Of a DNA stretch of 64,000 nucleotides, positions 22,876-34,352 are shown piece after piece. A program made the translations under genes and the position numbers. The stretch is from positions 37,502,731 to 37,566,730 of the forward strand of contig JARWIR010000010.1 in NCBI GenBank assembly GCA_029959085.1. The letters run 5' to 3'. The notes under the pieces are model-generated. The model worked only from the letters and a program-made list of their open reading frames with translations, had not been told where the DNA came from and did no database searches. Positions within the stretch are counted from its first letter, which is position 1. Each line of letters opens with the position of its first letter. Origin of the DNA: Nemophila menziesii (taxonomy: Eukaryota; Streptophyta; Magnoliopsida; Boraginales; Hydrophyllaceae).

Positions 22876-24477
22876 TTTAGCTTTAGTAGAAGAAAATCAG
22901 GATCTTATAAAGCTGTATTATTATTAGGTATATTATGATATAGTATATATCCCAACTGGATGTACATTTCCTAGCTGACTTGGTTTTGATATCTAAATTT
23001 GTAGGCGTTTTCATAGTTTTATTTCTTAAATATATAATCTTTAAGTCTATTTATAATGAAAATATAAAATCTATAGAATTGACTAATATTGTGTTAGGTA
23101 TCTCATTTCTTTGTTATTAGAAACAAAATAAAACTGAGTTCCTGTTGTATTAATAAACAGTTTGAAAATGGGTACCACAGGGAAAGCATGAAAGAAGCAA
23201 TGCACTTATTTCCTGACCAATTGAACCTGCTTAAGGTATGCACAAGGAGAATAAGTTTCAACCTCAAAAGCCACCTTCGACCAAGAACACAGTTTTTTCA
23301 CTTATTGGTAGAAAATAATCAAAATAGGTAAGGGATGGCTGCGACAAAAATATAGTAATCGGGTTTAAATTGGTGAAGACAAATATTAACAAACAAATTG
23401 TTTTAGCATAAACAGTTTGAACCTATACGAAATATATAATACTTATAGAGTTACCAGAAAAAAAATGGTAACGGAATGCTTGTCGAGACTGTTTGAGAAT
23501 TGCTACACCATTGCACCTCAATCATATCTAGTTGCGAGTTTCCAGCTCCTACCTCAATTAAAACTCTAGTGATATATGAAAGCATAAAAAAAATTGATAC
23601 TCCTCTTTCTTGCGTGTGGCCAAGCACTGCTTAAAGACCAAAAAGAGGCCAAACTTTAATATAATTTTGAGAAAACGGAATCTCGAATGAGACAGTAGGC
23701 TAAACTAATTCTTTTAACAACACTAATCCAACAACTGTTCTTGATAAAATATCTTCTTTTAAAGAAAAGAAAAAATCAATTTAATGGGTTATTCACCAAG
23801 ATAATCCCTTATACTTACACCAACTTTACACCAACTGGTCATGTAGTCTCTTATCTTTCAATCACATCAACCTGAACATGTATTATTTTACTTTCTAGAA
23901 TACATGGCATATTAAAATGAAATTGAGCATGGGAATCTCAAGTTAATAAAACCTTGGAAAACTTATATTAATTCGTACAAGGACTATTATGCTAAGTCAT
24001 GAAAAGATAGGAACCAAAAAGTTGCGAAATGAAGATAATGATATCTTGTTAATATTTTGGTCAGAAGAGACTATCTTGATAATGAACCTTGATATAAGAG
24101 TAAAACGTAAAGAAACATGATCAACTTAGTATATTCTATAGATTTATAAATTAGTATATCATGGCTAAGCTTAGTGAAGCACTTGGTGATAAAAGATTAC
24201 TCACCTAAATTTTTACACAAGGTATAACTACAGAATACTTTTTCAGTATTAATATATGTAATGCCAGCGATTCAAACTACCTACACAACTTCTGCCCACC
24301 TTTTCATTTGTTCATTCTCTTTCACCTGTATAAAGGTGAATATTATAAAAATCATAGCAGAAATGCAATAATATATAGCCATACTCAATTAATTTGTAAA
24401 TATATATCTCTTTACTTTTACTTTCACTGCTCTATTCCCACATGTATATAATCGACAGAACTTTATAGGGAAAGTCG
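22876..24477. other. Intergenic; partly flank of resistance-gene copy 2
   Basis: No gene. The segment from about 23440 resembles the 3' flank of resistance-gene copy 1 (AACRGAATGCTTG ... ACCATTG ... CCTCAATCAT), implying that the duplicated block extended to here before the copia insertion at 24478. Confidence 0.45.
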
Positions 24478-25401
24478 TGTTATTAGAAATAACCACCAGT
24501 TGTACAAAAGAAAATGGTTTCCGAAAAATAAAAGAAAAGAAAAATGTTTTTGAAACAAACTAACTATTACAATAATCCGAAATGCGATTACAACAATCGA
24601 ATAACAATTACACGGAAAGAAATACGATTACAAAAATCGAATTAAAAATTACACGGAAATAACAAACTTACACGGAAAATAAAAACAAAGTCACCGTTGT
24701 TAAAAAGATATTCCGGCGTGACCGGTATCTCTAACAGAACTACAACGTAGGAAAAATTTAGAGAGAAGGCGGTGAGGCAGAGTGTTTCTCTTGTGTGTTA
24801 TTTCGTAACTGCTAAGAATGTAGTGAATGCTCTTTATATAGGAGAGTGGAGAGGAGGACCCAAGCCTTCAGAAACGTCCCCATTAAGTCCTACGATTTTC
24901 TCCCGAAATTGGCTTAATTGGGTTGACGTTTTGATTCTCTTGTAACCCCCACGTTTGGATTTGATTTGATTTTCTGTAACGGCTTAGTTGACCTCCTTTG
25001 ATATTCCCACGTGTTTGACTTGACTAAGTAACAGCTGCTGGGATATTCTTTCACCTTAACGCGTGCGAGATTGGTGGAGTCTTGTCTCTACGTTTAAGTG
25101 GAGTAGACCACTATAAGAGCTGGTACAAAATCCATTTCATTTTTCATTTTTTGACTCCCCAAACTCCCCAATGACCCCCACGCCGTCGCCATCGCCGGTG
25201 CCGGGCCGGGCCGGGCGGGTGGTGGTGGTGGTGCGCGCGTGTGGGCTAACCCATTGCTTTGCTATGTGCATGGTTGTTGGCTATTTGGACATTGTTAATA
25301 TTACACCTTATAAAAGAAGGCAAAAAGCCTTTTCTCCTACCGATGTGGGAGAACATTAAAAGTGTCCAAAAGCTTTCTTGTGACTTTCAAGTTTTCCAAC
25401 A
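24478..25401 (-). repeat. 3' LTR of copia A
   Basis: TATATAAA on the minus strand at about 24834-24841 is the probable TATA box. A GC-rich segment (25180-25240, GCCGGGCCGGG and GTGGTGGTGGTG) lies in U3. The polypurine tract (minus strand GTGTGTGGGGGAT) adjoins at 25402-25414. Confidence 0.9.
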
Positions 25402-25933
25402 ATCCCCCACACACTTGAATGTCAACAAAAGGTTTGGAGAGAAGGTTCCAAAAAGAAGAATGGGTGAATTGTACTTAAGTGTCAATATCTTGCGATTTGA
25501 ATTGACACGTAGTGAAGTGAGGCAACCACCGAATTCCGTTTAAGTGAACTTACTCTTGAACTTTAACGGTTATCGATCGAGACCCTCACAGCACATACTC
25601 TACCCGATTCAAGGTTATGTTCCCCTCTAACATTACCTTTTGGTTCATCAAGTCCTTCTCTAAGGACCACCCTTTAAGGGCTATGAACTTGGTGGATTTA
25701 TTCATTTGAGAGTGGTGTAAGGACGTCTCCTCAACACTCTACCATGAATATTTGGGTTTCAAAGTTACCCTTGAATTCATCAAGTCCTTCTCAAAAGGAC
25801 CACCATAAAGGCTATGAATTCAAATGTGAGTTTCAACACTCAGTACGCCTTTTTCATCAAGTCCTTCTCAAAAGGACCACCACAAGTGGCTATGAACAAG
25901 ACGATTTGGGTTTGAGCCTTAGGGATGGGGAAA

Positions 25934-27829
25934 TCACATTGACTCATTAGTCACATGTTCCCACTTAATGGGTTTTAGACCCATCCCCCTCGACGTCTCC
26001 AGGACTAGTCTCCTGGTCAAGCCTTTGGTGAACGGATCAGCTAGATTCTCCTCCGATCGTACAAATTCCAAGGCTATCACACCATTCTTCAGTAATTGTC
26101 TTACTGACCCATGTCTGATGCGAATATGTCTCTTCTTCCCATTATAGGCGCTATTATGAGCGACTCCAATGGATGCTTGTGAATCACAGTGGATACATAC
26201 AGGTATGGCACTTCCTTCCCAAAGTGGCACATCCGATAAGAGACTTCTCAACCACTCAGCTTCTTGCCCAGCTAACTCCAGTGCTATGAACTCAGACTCC
26301 ATGGTGGAGCGTGCTATACAAGTCTGTTTGGAAGACTTCCACGATACAGCACCTCCCCCTAAGGAGAACACATAACCACTGGTGGAGTTTACTTCGTCAT
26401 TGTCAGAGATCCAGTTTGCATCACAAAAACCCTCAAGGACTGCAGGGAATTTGTTATAGTGCAAGCCTAGATCGATGGTACCCCTCAAGTATTTCAATAG
26501 ACGGCGAAGTGCAACCCAGTGGTCACTACTCGGGTTATGAGTATAGCGACTAAGTCTACTCACGACATAGGCAATATCGGGTCGAGTATAGTTCATTAAG
26601 AACATTACACTTCCTATAATTTTATCATATTCATTTTGGGATACATCATCCCCAACATGTTTGGATAAATTAATGCTAGAATCATAAGGAGTATTTACAG
26701 GCGTTACCTCAAAGGAATTGAACTTCTTCAGCATCCTTTCTACGTAATGAGACTGATTCAGGGTAATACCATTACTGCTTCTAATGATTATCACCCCAAG
26801 TATTACATCAGCTTCTCCCATATCTTTCATGTCGAATCTGGAAGACAAGAAGCGTTTAGTCTCATTTATAATATGAATAGTGATACCGAAGATGAGCATG
26901 TCATCTACATAAAGGCAGATGATAACACATTCCGAATTTGTTACCTTGGAGTAAACACATGAGTCAGAAGTGTTAGCTACAAACCCATCAGAAATAAGAG
27001 TACTATCTAGTTTTTCATACCATTTTTTTGGTGCCTGTTTCAAACCATACAAAGATTTTTTCAACTTACACACTTTGTCCCCTTGACCAGGGACCACACA
27101 CCCTTCAGGTTGAGCCATGTAGATCTCTTCATCTAGATCTCCGTTCAAGAACGCGGTTTTGACATCCATTTGATGTATTACAAGTTCGTGAATGACGGAT
27201 AAAGCAATAAGGGTTCTTATCGTGGCAATTTTGGTCACTGGGAAATAGGTGTCAAAGTAATCTTGACCTTTCTTTTGGGTGAAGCCCTTAATAACAAGTC
27301 TGGCTTTGAATTTTTCTATTGAGCCATCGGGTCTCAACTTTTTCTTAAAAATCCATTTGCTAGTAATCGGTTTGCTGCCCCTAGGTAAGTCGGTTAATTC
27401 CCATGTATGGTTACTTTTAATTGACTCAAGTTCACTATTAATAGCCTCTTTCCAAAAACTAGCATCTATAGATTTTAAAGCATCATCATAAGTTTTTGGG
27501 TCATCCTCCATGAGGAAGCAATTGACTACCTGTTCGTCTAATAGATCAATGTGAGAACCTTCTGTTATAAAGGCTGTTATAAAGTCAGGGCCGAAGCTAG
27601 ACTCGATCCTGCGCCTCTTACTTCTCCTAGGTTCTTCCTCGGGAATACTACTAGGCTCCATAGAAGTGGAGGGGTTAGGAAAAACATCACAAAGAGGTAC
27701 AACATCATTAGTAGATAAGTTATCAACAGGTATAGAAGCATTGACAGTATTTAAATTTTTCAAAGGGAAAACATGTTCAAAGAACTCAGCATCTCTAGAT
27801 TCACAAATAGAGTTATCTTCTAAAGACAA
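25934..27829 (-). pseudogene. Copia A reverse transcriptase-RNase H
   Basis: 631 open codons. Reverse transcriptase: [42 protein letters not shown] and the catalytic YVDDM. RNase [18 protein letters not shown] and HCDSQASI, then [14 protein letters not shown] and the tail [10 protein letters not shown]. It copies the RNA genome into DNA inside the virus-like particle. The domain itself is open end to end, the most intact coding block in the window, but it is separated from integrase by a frame change in a G run near 27861. Confidence 0.9.
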
Positions 27830-27845
27830 GAATCTGTATGCCGCA

Positions 27846-28410
27846 CTATTCTGAGCGTACCCCTATGAAAATTGAGTCAACGGTTTTGGGTCCAACGGTG
27901 ACAGTTTTAAAATCAGGTATTTTGACTTTGGCTAGGCACCCCCACACTGTTAAAAATTTCAGGTTGGGTGGAAAACCCTTCCACATCTCATAAGGGGTTT
28001 TTTCTAGGGATTTATGTGGTACCCTATTAAGTACATAACAGGCTGACAAGACAGCTTCCCCCCACATGTTGTTTGGTAAACCTGAACTTATTAACATGGC
28101 ATTCATAGTCTCTTTAAGGGACCTATTCTTTCTTTCTGCTATGTCGTTTTGTTGGGGTGTATAAGGGGCACTCAGTTCGTGGATAATTCCATTTGTTTCA
28201 CAAAACTCTTTAAGGGAATTAGAACTATACTCGCCTCCTCTATCGGACCTAAGTCGTTTGATTTTACAAACTAGTTGGTTTTCAACTTCGGCTTTATATT
28301 TTAAAAACGCATTTTCCGCCTCATCTTTAGTTTTAAGAAGATACACTTTAGTAAACCTAGAGTAGTCATCTACGAAGGTTATGTAATAAAGTTTTCCTCC
28401 TCTACTAGCG
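27846..28410 (-). pseudogene. Copia A integrase core
   Basis: The open part (27846-28346) has the DDE-type core: RSDRGGEYSS (second Asp) and APYTPQQNDIAERKNRS (catalytic Glu), then the copia-typical MWGEAVLSACYVLNRVPHK. The first Asp region lies in the stretch 28347-28410, where the frame is lost at an A run near 28417-28422. The integrase joins the cDNA to the host chromosome; the exact AGTCG duplication shows it worked for this copy, perhaps supplied by a relative. Confidence 0.82.
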
Positions 28411-29499
28411 GAGTTTTTTAAAATCAGCTAAGTCCGAATGAACTAATTCAAGCAATTTGGTTTGTCTCGTGGTAACGGATTTAAAAGGTTTTTTCGCAAG
28501 TTTGGACTCTACACATATTTGATATTTTTCAAAGTCATCTACGTTGTTAACGGGTATTAGTCCAAGATTTTTAAGCCTTTTAATAGACGCAACATTTAAA
28601 TGGCCTAGTCTACCATGCCACGTTTGAACGGACTCAACAATATAAGCGGAATTAGGTGCATTCTCATTAAGGGTTACAGTGTTTAAAACAAACAAGCCAT
28701 TATTAAGGTACCCTTTCCCCACGAATTCGTCATTTTTAGTGATAATGACTTTTCCCCCCTCGAAGACAAGTTTGAGACTAACTTTGTTAAGGAGAGCCCC
28801 GGAAACTAAGTTCCTACGGAGAGAAGGGACGAAGAGAACATCATTTAGTTCAAGAGTCTTACCAGAGGTGAGTTTGAGGGGAACCTGACCTTTCCCGAGT
28901 ACAGTAGCGGTAGAAGAGTCACCCAAGTACACATACTCACCATCAGTTGCCTTTTCGAATTTCTTGAACAAGGCTTTGTTTGCGCAGAAATGGCGAGAAG
29001 CTCCAGTGTCAAGGATCCACTCGCTCTTATTCTCTACCAAGTTTACCTCAACCATTACCGCGACAATTATTTCTTCGGTCTCAGTCAGATTAGCGGAAGC
29101 TTTGGGACCCTGGCCAGCTCTAAGGGTACATTCGAAGGCCCTATGTCCTTCCTTACCACAACAATAACATGCCCCTTTAGGTTTTTGAATCTTACCAGAG
29201 GTTTTGAATCCTCCACCTTGTTTGTTGGAGTTTCCGCGATTCTTGTTTCCCCCAGACTTAGATTTGTTGGACCCTTGTTGCTTTCCCTTCCCTTTGAACC
29301 TGTCTTTGTTACCTTGGCCAGAACCTTCGACTAGATTAGCTTTGGAGGAATGAGAAGGGAAAGAGATTGACTTATCCTTTAGTCGATTTGCTTCTTCGAC
29401 TTGGATGTGGCTGATGAGCTCTTGGAAGGTCATTTCTTTCTTTTTGTGTTTGAGGTGGTTGCGGTATTCACTCCAAGATGGGGGAAATTTCTCAAGCAA
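28405..29499 (-). pseudogene. Copia A gag C-terminus, protease and pre-integrase
   Basis: 364 codons. Order: end of the UBN2-type gag (PPSWSEYRNHLKHKKKEMTF), a Lys/Gly/Asn-rich linker, zinc knuckle CYCCGKEGHRAFEC (CX2CX4HX4C), protease with ILDTGASRHFC, and the pre-integrase zinc-binding segment TWHGRLGHLNVASIKRL. In copia these are parts of one polyprotein. The upstream join to gag needs a one-base change near 29500; the second copia element keeps frame at that place, so this lesion is private to copy A. Confidence 0.85.
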
Positions 29500-30016
29500 A
29501 TGTTGGCTTGAAGAATTTCACACATCTTCATGCCTTCGGCGATTACCTCCGCGCATAGGTTCTCGTACACGTGAAGTTGTTCAGTCATGGGTTTCTGATC
29601 CGTAAGTCTAAAGTTATACCAATTCCCAGTCACGTACTTTTTCTTACCCGAATCATCAGCCCCATACTTCTTCTCGAGAGTTTCCCATATGACCTTTGCC
29701 GATTTCTCTTTGGCAAGGAGGTAAAAAATGGGATTAGTAACGTTGTTCAACATCCAGCCCGAGCCATGGTGTTAGCTCTTTTGAACCTAGATTCGAGGGC
29801 AGCATGCCTTGCTAGCTCTTGTTCAGTATGGGCTCCAATTTCCAAAAGTGGAGGAGCCTCGACTATAGCAAAGCCGAGTTCATACTGTTCAAGGCATATC
29901 ATTATTTTTTGCGCCCAACGTTTATAGTTAGAACCATTAAGGGGTTCCAACTTGTTTGCGTCGCGAAGAGGCTTTGTGTTCAAAGAGGAACCAACAGCCG
30001 AAATTGGAAGAGCCAT
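29430..30016 (-). pseudogene. Copia A gag N-terminus
   Basis: The ATG at 30016 opens MALPISAVGSSLN ... LEPLNGSNYKRWAQ ... LEQYELGFAIVE, the start of a plant copia gag (UBN2 family). The frame stops after NTMARAGC near 29750 and continues one frame over as NNVTNPIFYLLAKEKSAK ... VIWETLEKKYG. Copia B breaks at the same codon. Only 45 nt separate the ATG from the LTR. Confidence 0.82.
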
Positions 30017-30061
30017 TTTTAAAAATAACCGGTGGAAAAGAAAATGAATATCTTTTTAAAT

Positions 30062-30984
30062 TGTTATTAAAAATAACCACCAGTTATACAAAAGAAAATG
30101 GTTTCCGAAAAACAAAAGAAAAGAAAAATGTTTTTGAAACAAACTAACTATTACAATAATCCGAAATGCGATTACAACAATCGAATAACAATTACACGGA
30201 AAGAAATACGATTACAAAAATCGAATTAAAAATTACACGGAAATAACAAACTTACACGGAAAAGAAAAACAAAGTCACCGTTGTTAAAAAGATATTCCGG
30301 CGTGACCGGTATCTCTAACAGAACTACAACGTAGGAAAAATTTAGAGAGAAGGTGGTGAGGCAGAGTGTTTTTCTTGTGTGTTATTTCGTAGCTGCTAAG
30401 AGTGTAGTGAGTGCTCTTTATATAGGGGAGTGGAGAGGAGGACCCAAGCCTTCAGAAACGTCCCCATTAAGTCCCACGATTTCCTACCGAAATTGGCTTA
30501 ATTGGGTTGACGTTTTGATTGTCTTGTAACCCCCACGTTTGGATTTGATTTGATTTTCTGTAACGGCTTAGTTGACCTCCTTTGATATTCCCACGTGTTT
30601 GACTTGACTAAGTAACAGCTGCTGGGATATTCTTTCACCTTAACGCGTGCGAGATTGGCGGATTCTTGTCTCTACGTTTAAGTGGAGTAGACCACTATAA
30701 GAGCTGGTACAAAATCCATTTCATTTTTCATTTTTTGACTCCCCCACGACCCCACGACCCACGACGTCGCCGGTGCCGGTGCCGGGCCGGGCGGGTGGGT
30801 GGTGGTGGTGGTGGTGCGCGCGTGTGGGCTAACCCATTTCTTTGCTATGTGCATGGTTGTTGGCTATTTGGACATTTTTAATATTACACCTTATAAAAGA
30901 AGGCAAAAAGCCTTTTCTCCTACCGATGTGGGTGAACATTAAAAGTGTCCAAAAGCTTTCTTGTGACTTTCAAGTTTTCCAACA
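30062..30984 (-). repeat. 5' LTR of copia A
   Basis: Matches 24478-25401 along its length. Minus-strand TATATAAA lies near 30416-30424. Adjoining sequence 30040-30061, where a primer-binding site should lie, reads (minus) ATTTAAAAAGATATTC and does not match the usual initiator-tRNA-Met primer site. Confidence 0.9.
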
Positions 30985-30989
30985 AGTCG

Positions 30990-31420
30990 TACTCTATCAA
31001 TTCATAAGCATATATAACTTTATAGAGTTAAACTTACAAATTTGAGTAGCACGTCAATATCTTCTTTGGTTCATCTCGATGATAGGAACAATCAGTGGAG
31101 TTCACCATATAAAAAAAGGAAGCAGTGAACCATTCTTGTTAAATAATAGGTGTGATGTATAATGCACAAACAATCTTTTGCTTATCTTAGTTTCATCCTT
31201 ATAAGTAAAACGAAAAAAAATTATCTTTACAAATAAAATTATAACTACTGCGATAATTGACCTTGTATCATGCTATTATCCATCTGGGAAAAAAATTAAG
31301 TGTGCTTTTTAAATGGATTTTCTAATGTCATGAATCAAAGAGGGAATAAATTATATATGAAATAGTGAGAGGATACAAATGCATTAAAGACATAAAGTCA
31401 TCAACATGAATACTTGATAT
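30990..31420. other. 3' flank of resistance-gene copy 2
   Basis: Continues the flank interrupted by copia A and resembles 160-576 next to copy 1 (shared words TAGAGTTAAACTTACAAAT, GGGAATAAATTATATATGAAA, GACATAAAGTCATCAAC). No gene. Confidence 0.6.
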
Positions 31421-32586
31421 CTAATCTTTTACCTGGATGTTTTGAATATGGGAAATCTTGTGCCACTCTTGGCTGCTTCCTCTGGTGCATCTCTTTATCA
31501 AACAGGGACATTCACGGATATCCAATACTCGGAGATTGGTGAGGCACTGCATTGCTTTCGCAGATGCCATATACTTTAAATTCCCATTGAACCAAACTTT
31601 TAGAGAAGAAAGCGACTGAATATTACCCAGCCACTCTGGTAGAGCCTCCAATCCATCAAATGAAATGATTTCCAAGGATGTCAATGAAGGGAGATACTGA
31701 AGTTGCTCAGGCAGAGATGTAAGTTTTGGCCATCCGTATAGATCAAGGCTCATCAGAGAGCCGAAATAAAGATGATTGTCTTCATTGTTCTTGTGAGGCC
31801 AAGGGAAAATGTCCATCTCCTCTGAGAAACGACCAATAACCAATTCTCTTAGATTGGACAGATGCTCAAGACCATCTATCCGTTGAATAGATTTATTTTC
31901 AAAACAGCGCACGGTCTCAAGCGACATGCACGATTGAATCCCTATCGGTAATTCAGTCAACCGCTCATTTTCTCTAATTGATAACTCTGCAAGAGATGAG
32001 AGGCCTTCAAGTGATACAATTTTAGTCAACTTCTCATTACCTTCAATTGATAACTTTTTAAGAGAAGTGAGGCCTTGAAGTCAACTGCTTATCATCTAAA
32101 ATTTATAACTCTGGAAGATATGAGAGGCATGTAAGTAATGGTAGATCAGACAGCTTATCACAATCCCAAACATTCAATTTCCTCAAATGAGGAAATGCTT
32201 GAAGAGAAGGTGATGGTTAGTCTACTCCTAACCATTCTTCTAAACCACTTATATATATATTTTATACTCAACTCTTTAAGTGCCGGAAATGCACAACTTA
32301 TAAGGTTAAGATCGTCAGTGCAGCCGTAGAATTCTGCTCCGATACGCTTTACCTTCATCAATTCAGCTATTTCAACCTTCAGGAGATGAGGAAGGTGTCC
32401 AAGAGATGGGAGTTGCTCCACTACCTCACAATCTTTTAATTCAATTTCCATCAATTTAATTAGCAGCCCGCTATTTGTAGTCATCCAAGACGAAAATCTC
32501 AAACCCTTAAAATATTCAATCTTTAAGATTTTCAAAAATGGGTGAGGTGTAAGACCTTCAAGAACATCCTCCTCATTTACCGCCAA
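31421..32586 (-). pseudogene. CNL resistance gene copy 2, LRR 3' fragment only
   Basis: Parallel to 577-2215 of copy 1. Segments 32158-32586 (NEEDVLEGLTPHPFLKILKI ... YFKGLRF ... EFYGCTDDLNL) and 31421-32029 (IVSLEGLSSLAELSIREN ... SLPEQLQYLPSLTSLEI ... PEWLGNIQSLSSLKVW) are joined by a frame break near 32080-32160. The LRR doublet is present about once, against five in copy 1. It keeps the stretch lost by copy 1 near 1911-1930. Coiled coil and NB-ARC are absent: similarity ends abruptly near 32583. A non-functional fragment from a segmental duplication. Confidence 0.85.
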
Positions 32587-32765
32587 GGTGATAAAATGAA
32601 TGAAGAAAGGAGTTTCTTAGGTCATTCATCAATCGTTGATAATCGACGTATAACGTTGTTGATTTTCAAATGGGATTTGACAGTTATACCATATCCCAGG
32701 ATGATCTAGAGGTGTAAAGTTAAAGGGATTACGTGTCTGGTCCTTTACCGGGTTCTTTGTACATT
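32587..32765. other. Junction sequence between copy 2 breakpoint and LTR element
   Basis: No similarity to copy 1 and no ORF. With 39962 onward it forms the pre-insertion locus of the LTR element. Confidence 0.4.
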
Positions 32766-32770
32766 GTTAC

Positions 32771-34352
32771 TGGTGGTCCTTTGTGTGTTCTAAAATAAAT
32801 GCAAATATTAATCGAACCACAACCGCAAGTGTACGGTTGTCCCAAGTAGTATAACTGATAAATCAGATTCGTTCCAAGGACGGAATGGTTGATCACAATG
32901 CTTACCTATTAATGATTGATGCACTTATGAAAACAAATAAAGGTAAAATGTTTGTTTGGTTTTGTTATTAGAACTAATGGATGGAAGACAAATATTAAAA
33001 TGCAAGTAAAAGCTAAGACGCAAGTAAAATGAGTGAAAACGCAATATGAGATGTAGTACTTGAGAACGCAAGGATCCTCCTAATCTTACTTCCTAACTTA
33101 TGTTGTTTAAGGGCTAAATTGGTCAATTACAATGGTCGGGATTCTAAATTCCTTATACCCCCGTCAGGGTGGACTATAAGGCGATCCTAGAGTGTCACTA
33201 GTCCCGTCAGGGTAAATATGATCCACCGTTGGATGATTAAGTTTTATTACCTCATTGGCCCTAAAATTAGCTAAGTTCGTCAGAATCAATAGCTTCTATT
33301 TTAGATTAAATAAATATTTCCGTACCTAAACCCTCCGCCAGGATGATCCAATCGCCACTAATTGGAATAGCCTAGATACTAACACCTGTTCTTAGTTAGC
33401 TACTCTAAAAACAGTAAAATAATCTCAATTTATTGAAAAGAGTAAAAGCCCTAATTTAGTTTAATTTAACAGAAACCTAAATTCAACATTCGTTATTCCA
33501 TAAAATTGGGATTCACCCATTGTTTGTTCTCAAGCACTATGAATTGGTTAGCTCATATTAAAACGAAATACTAAATTAAAACAGAAAGAATTCATGTTCT
33601 TCAATTACAGAAATAAAAGATAGAACCTAATTAAGAATCGGGTTTGGCTGTGATTTGGAAAAGATGACTTTCTCCAGCTCTAAGCTTTCTCCTTTTCCTT
33701 GCTTCTGACTTTCTCTCTGGACGCTCTCTTCTAATGATGATTTAATTTGAAGAATAAAATGAGAGGTACTGAATAATGAGGTCTAAAGACCTATTTATAA
33801 TCATAAAATCGGATTAGGGCTTTTACTTAAGGATTAAGTAAAAATTAGAAAAGCCCAAGTCCACTAATTAAGCCCAAATCCCGTAACTGCTGATACACCT
33901 TCACTAAAACGGCTTTTCCCGCTTCGTTATGACCCCGATTGACCTCATTCCAGTTGCTAAAGTTCCGTAACTCGATAAGGAACATAATCTCTTCAAGGGT
34001 CAGCGGCTAAATCATCTCTTAAGCACCTCGAAATCAGCAATCTATGGCCTGGAAAATAGATTTTCAGCTCTAAAAATAATATCTTCGGGATTTATCTTTA
34101 AGTCTTGACTCCATATCATGATCTTTGACTTTCTCCTCGGATTCCTCTTCTAGCTAACATCTAAAACCTGTAAAATTTACACTAAAAATACCAATATTAC
34201 GCGCAAAAGTTTAATAAATCAAAATTACTAGAAATAAAATGGAAATTCCGGATTATTGCATATTAGCACTAAAAGTCTATCTAAATAATCAAATAAACAC
34301 CAAAAATGATGTCTCCCAATGGCATAAAATTAGAACATTTAGGGAGACATCA
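32771..34352 (-). repeat. 3' LTR of the LARD-like element
   Basis: Runs TGGTGGTCC...GGGAGACATCA on the plus strand, with the polypurine tract (minus GTTGGGGGTCT) at 34353-34363. Terminal hairpin at 34307-34352. Confidence 0.92.

Larger units (their letters stand above)
24478..30984 (-). mobile_element. Full-length Ty1/copia retrotransposon A, TSD AGTCG
   Basis: AGTCG at 24473-24477 and 30985-30989 flank a 6507-bp element with 924/923-bp LTRs, each running TGTTAT...CCAACA on the plus strand. Coding order on the minus strand is gag, protease, integrase, reverse transcriptase, RNase H, which defines copia. By eye the LTRs differ at roughly 2-3% of positions. It landed in the 3' flank of resistance-gene copy 2. 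Confidence 0.93.

Noticed and set aside
25171..25543. ORFs in the copia LTR
   Set aside because: GC-rich U3 sequence of the LTR on the antisense strand; the same ORFs recur only because the LTR is repeated.
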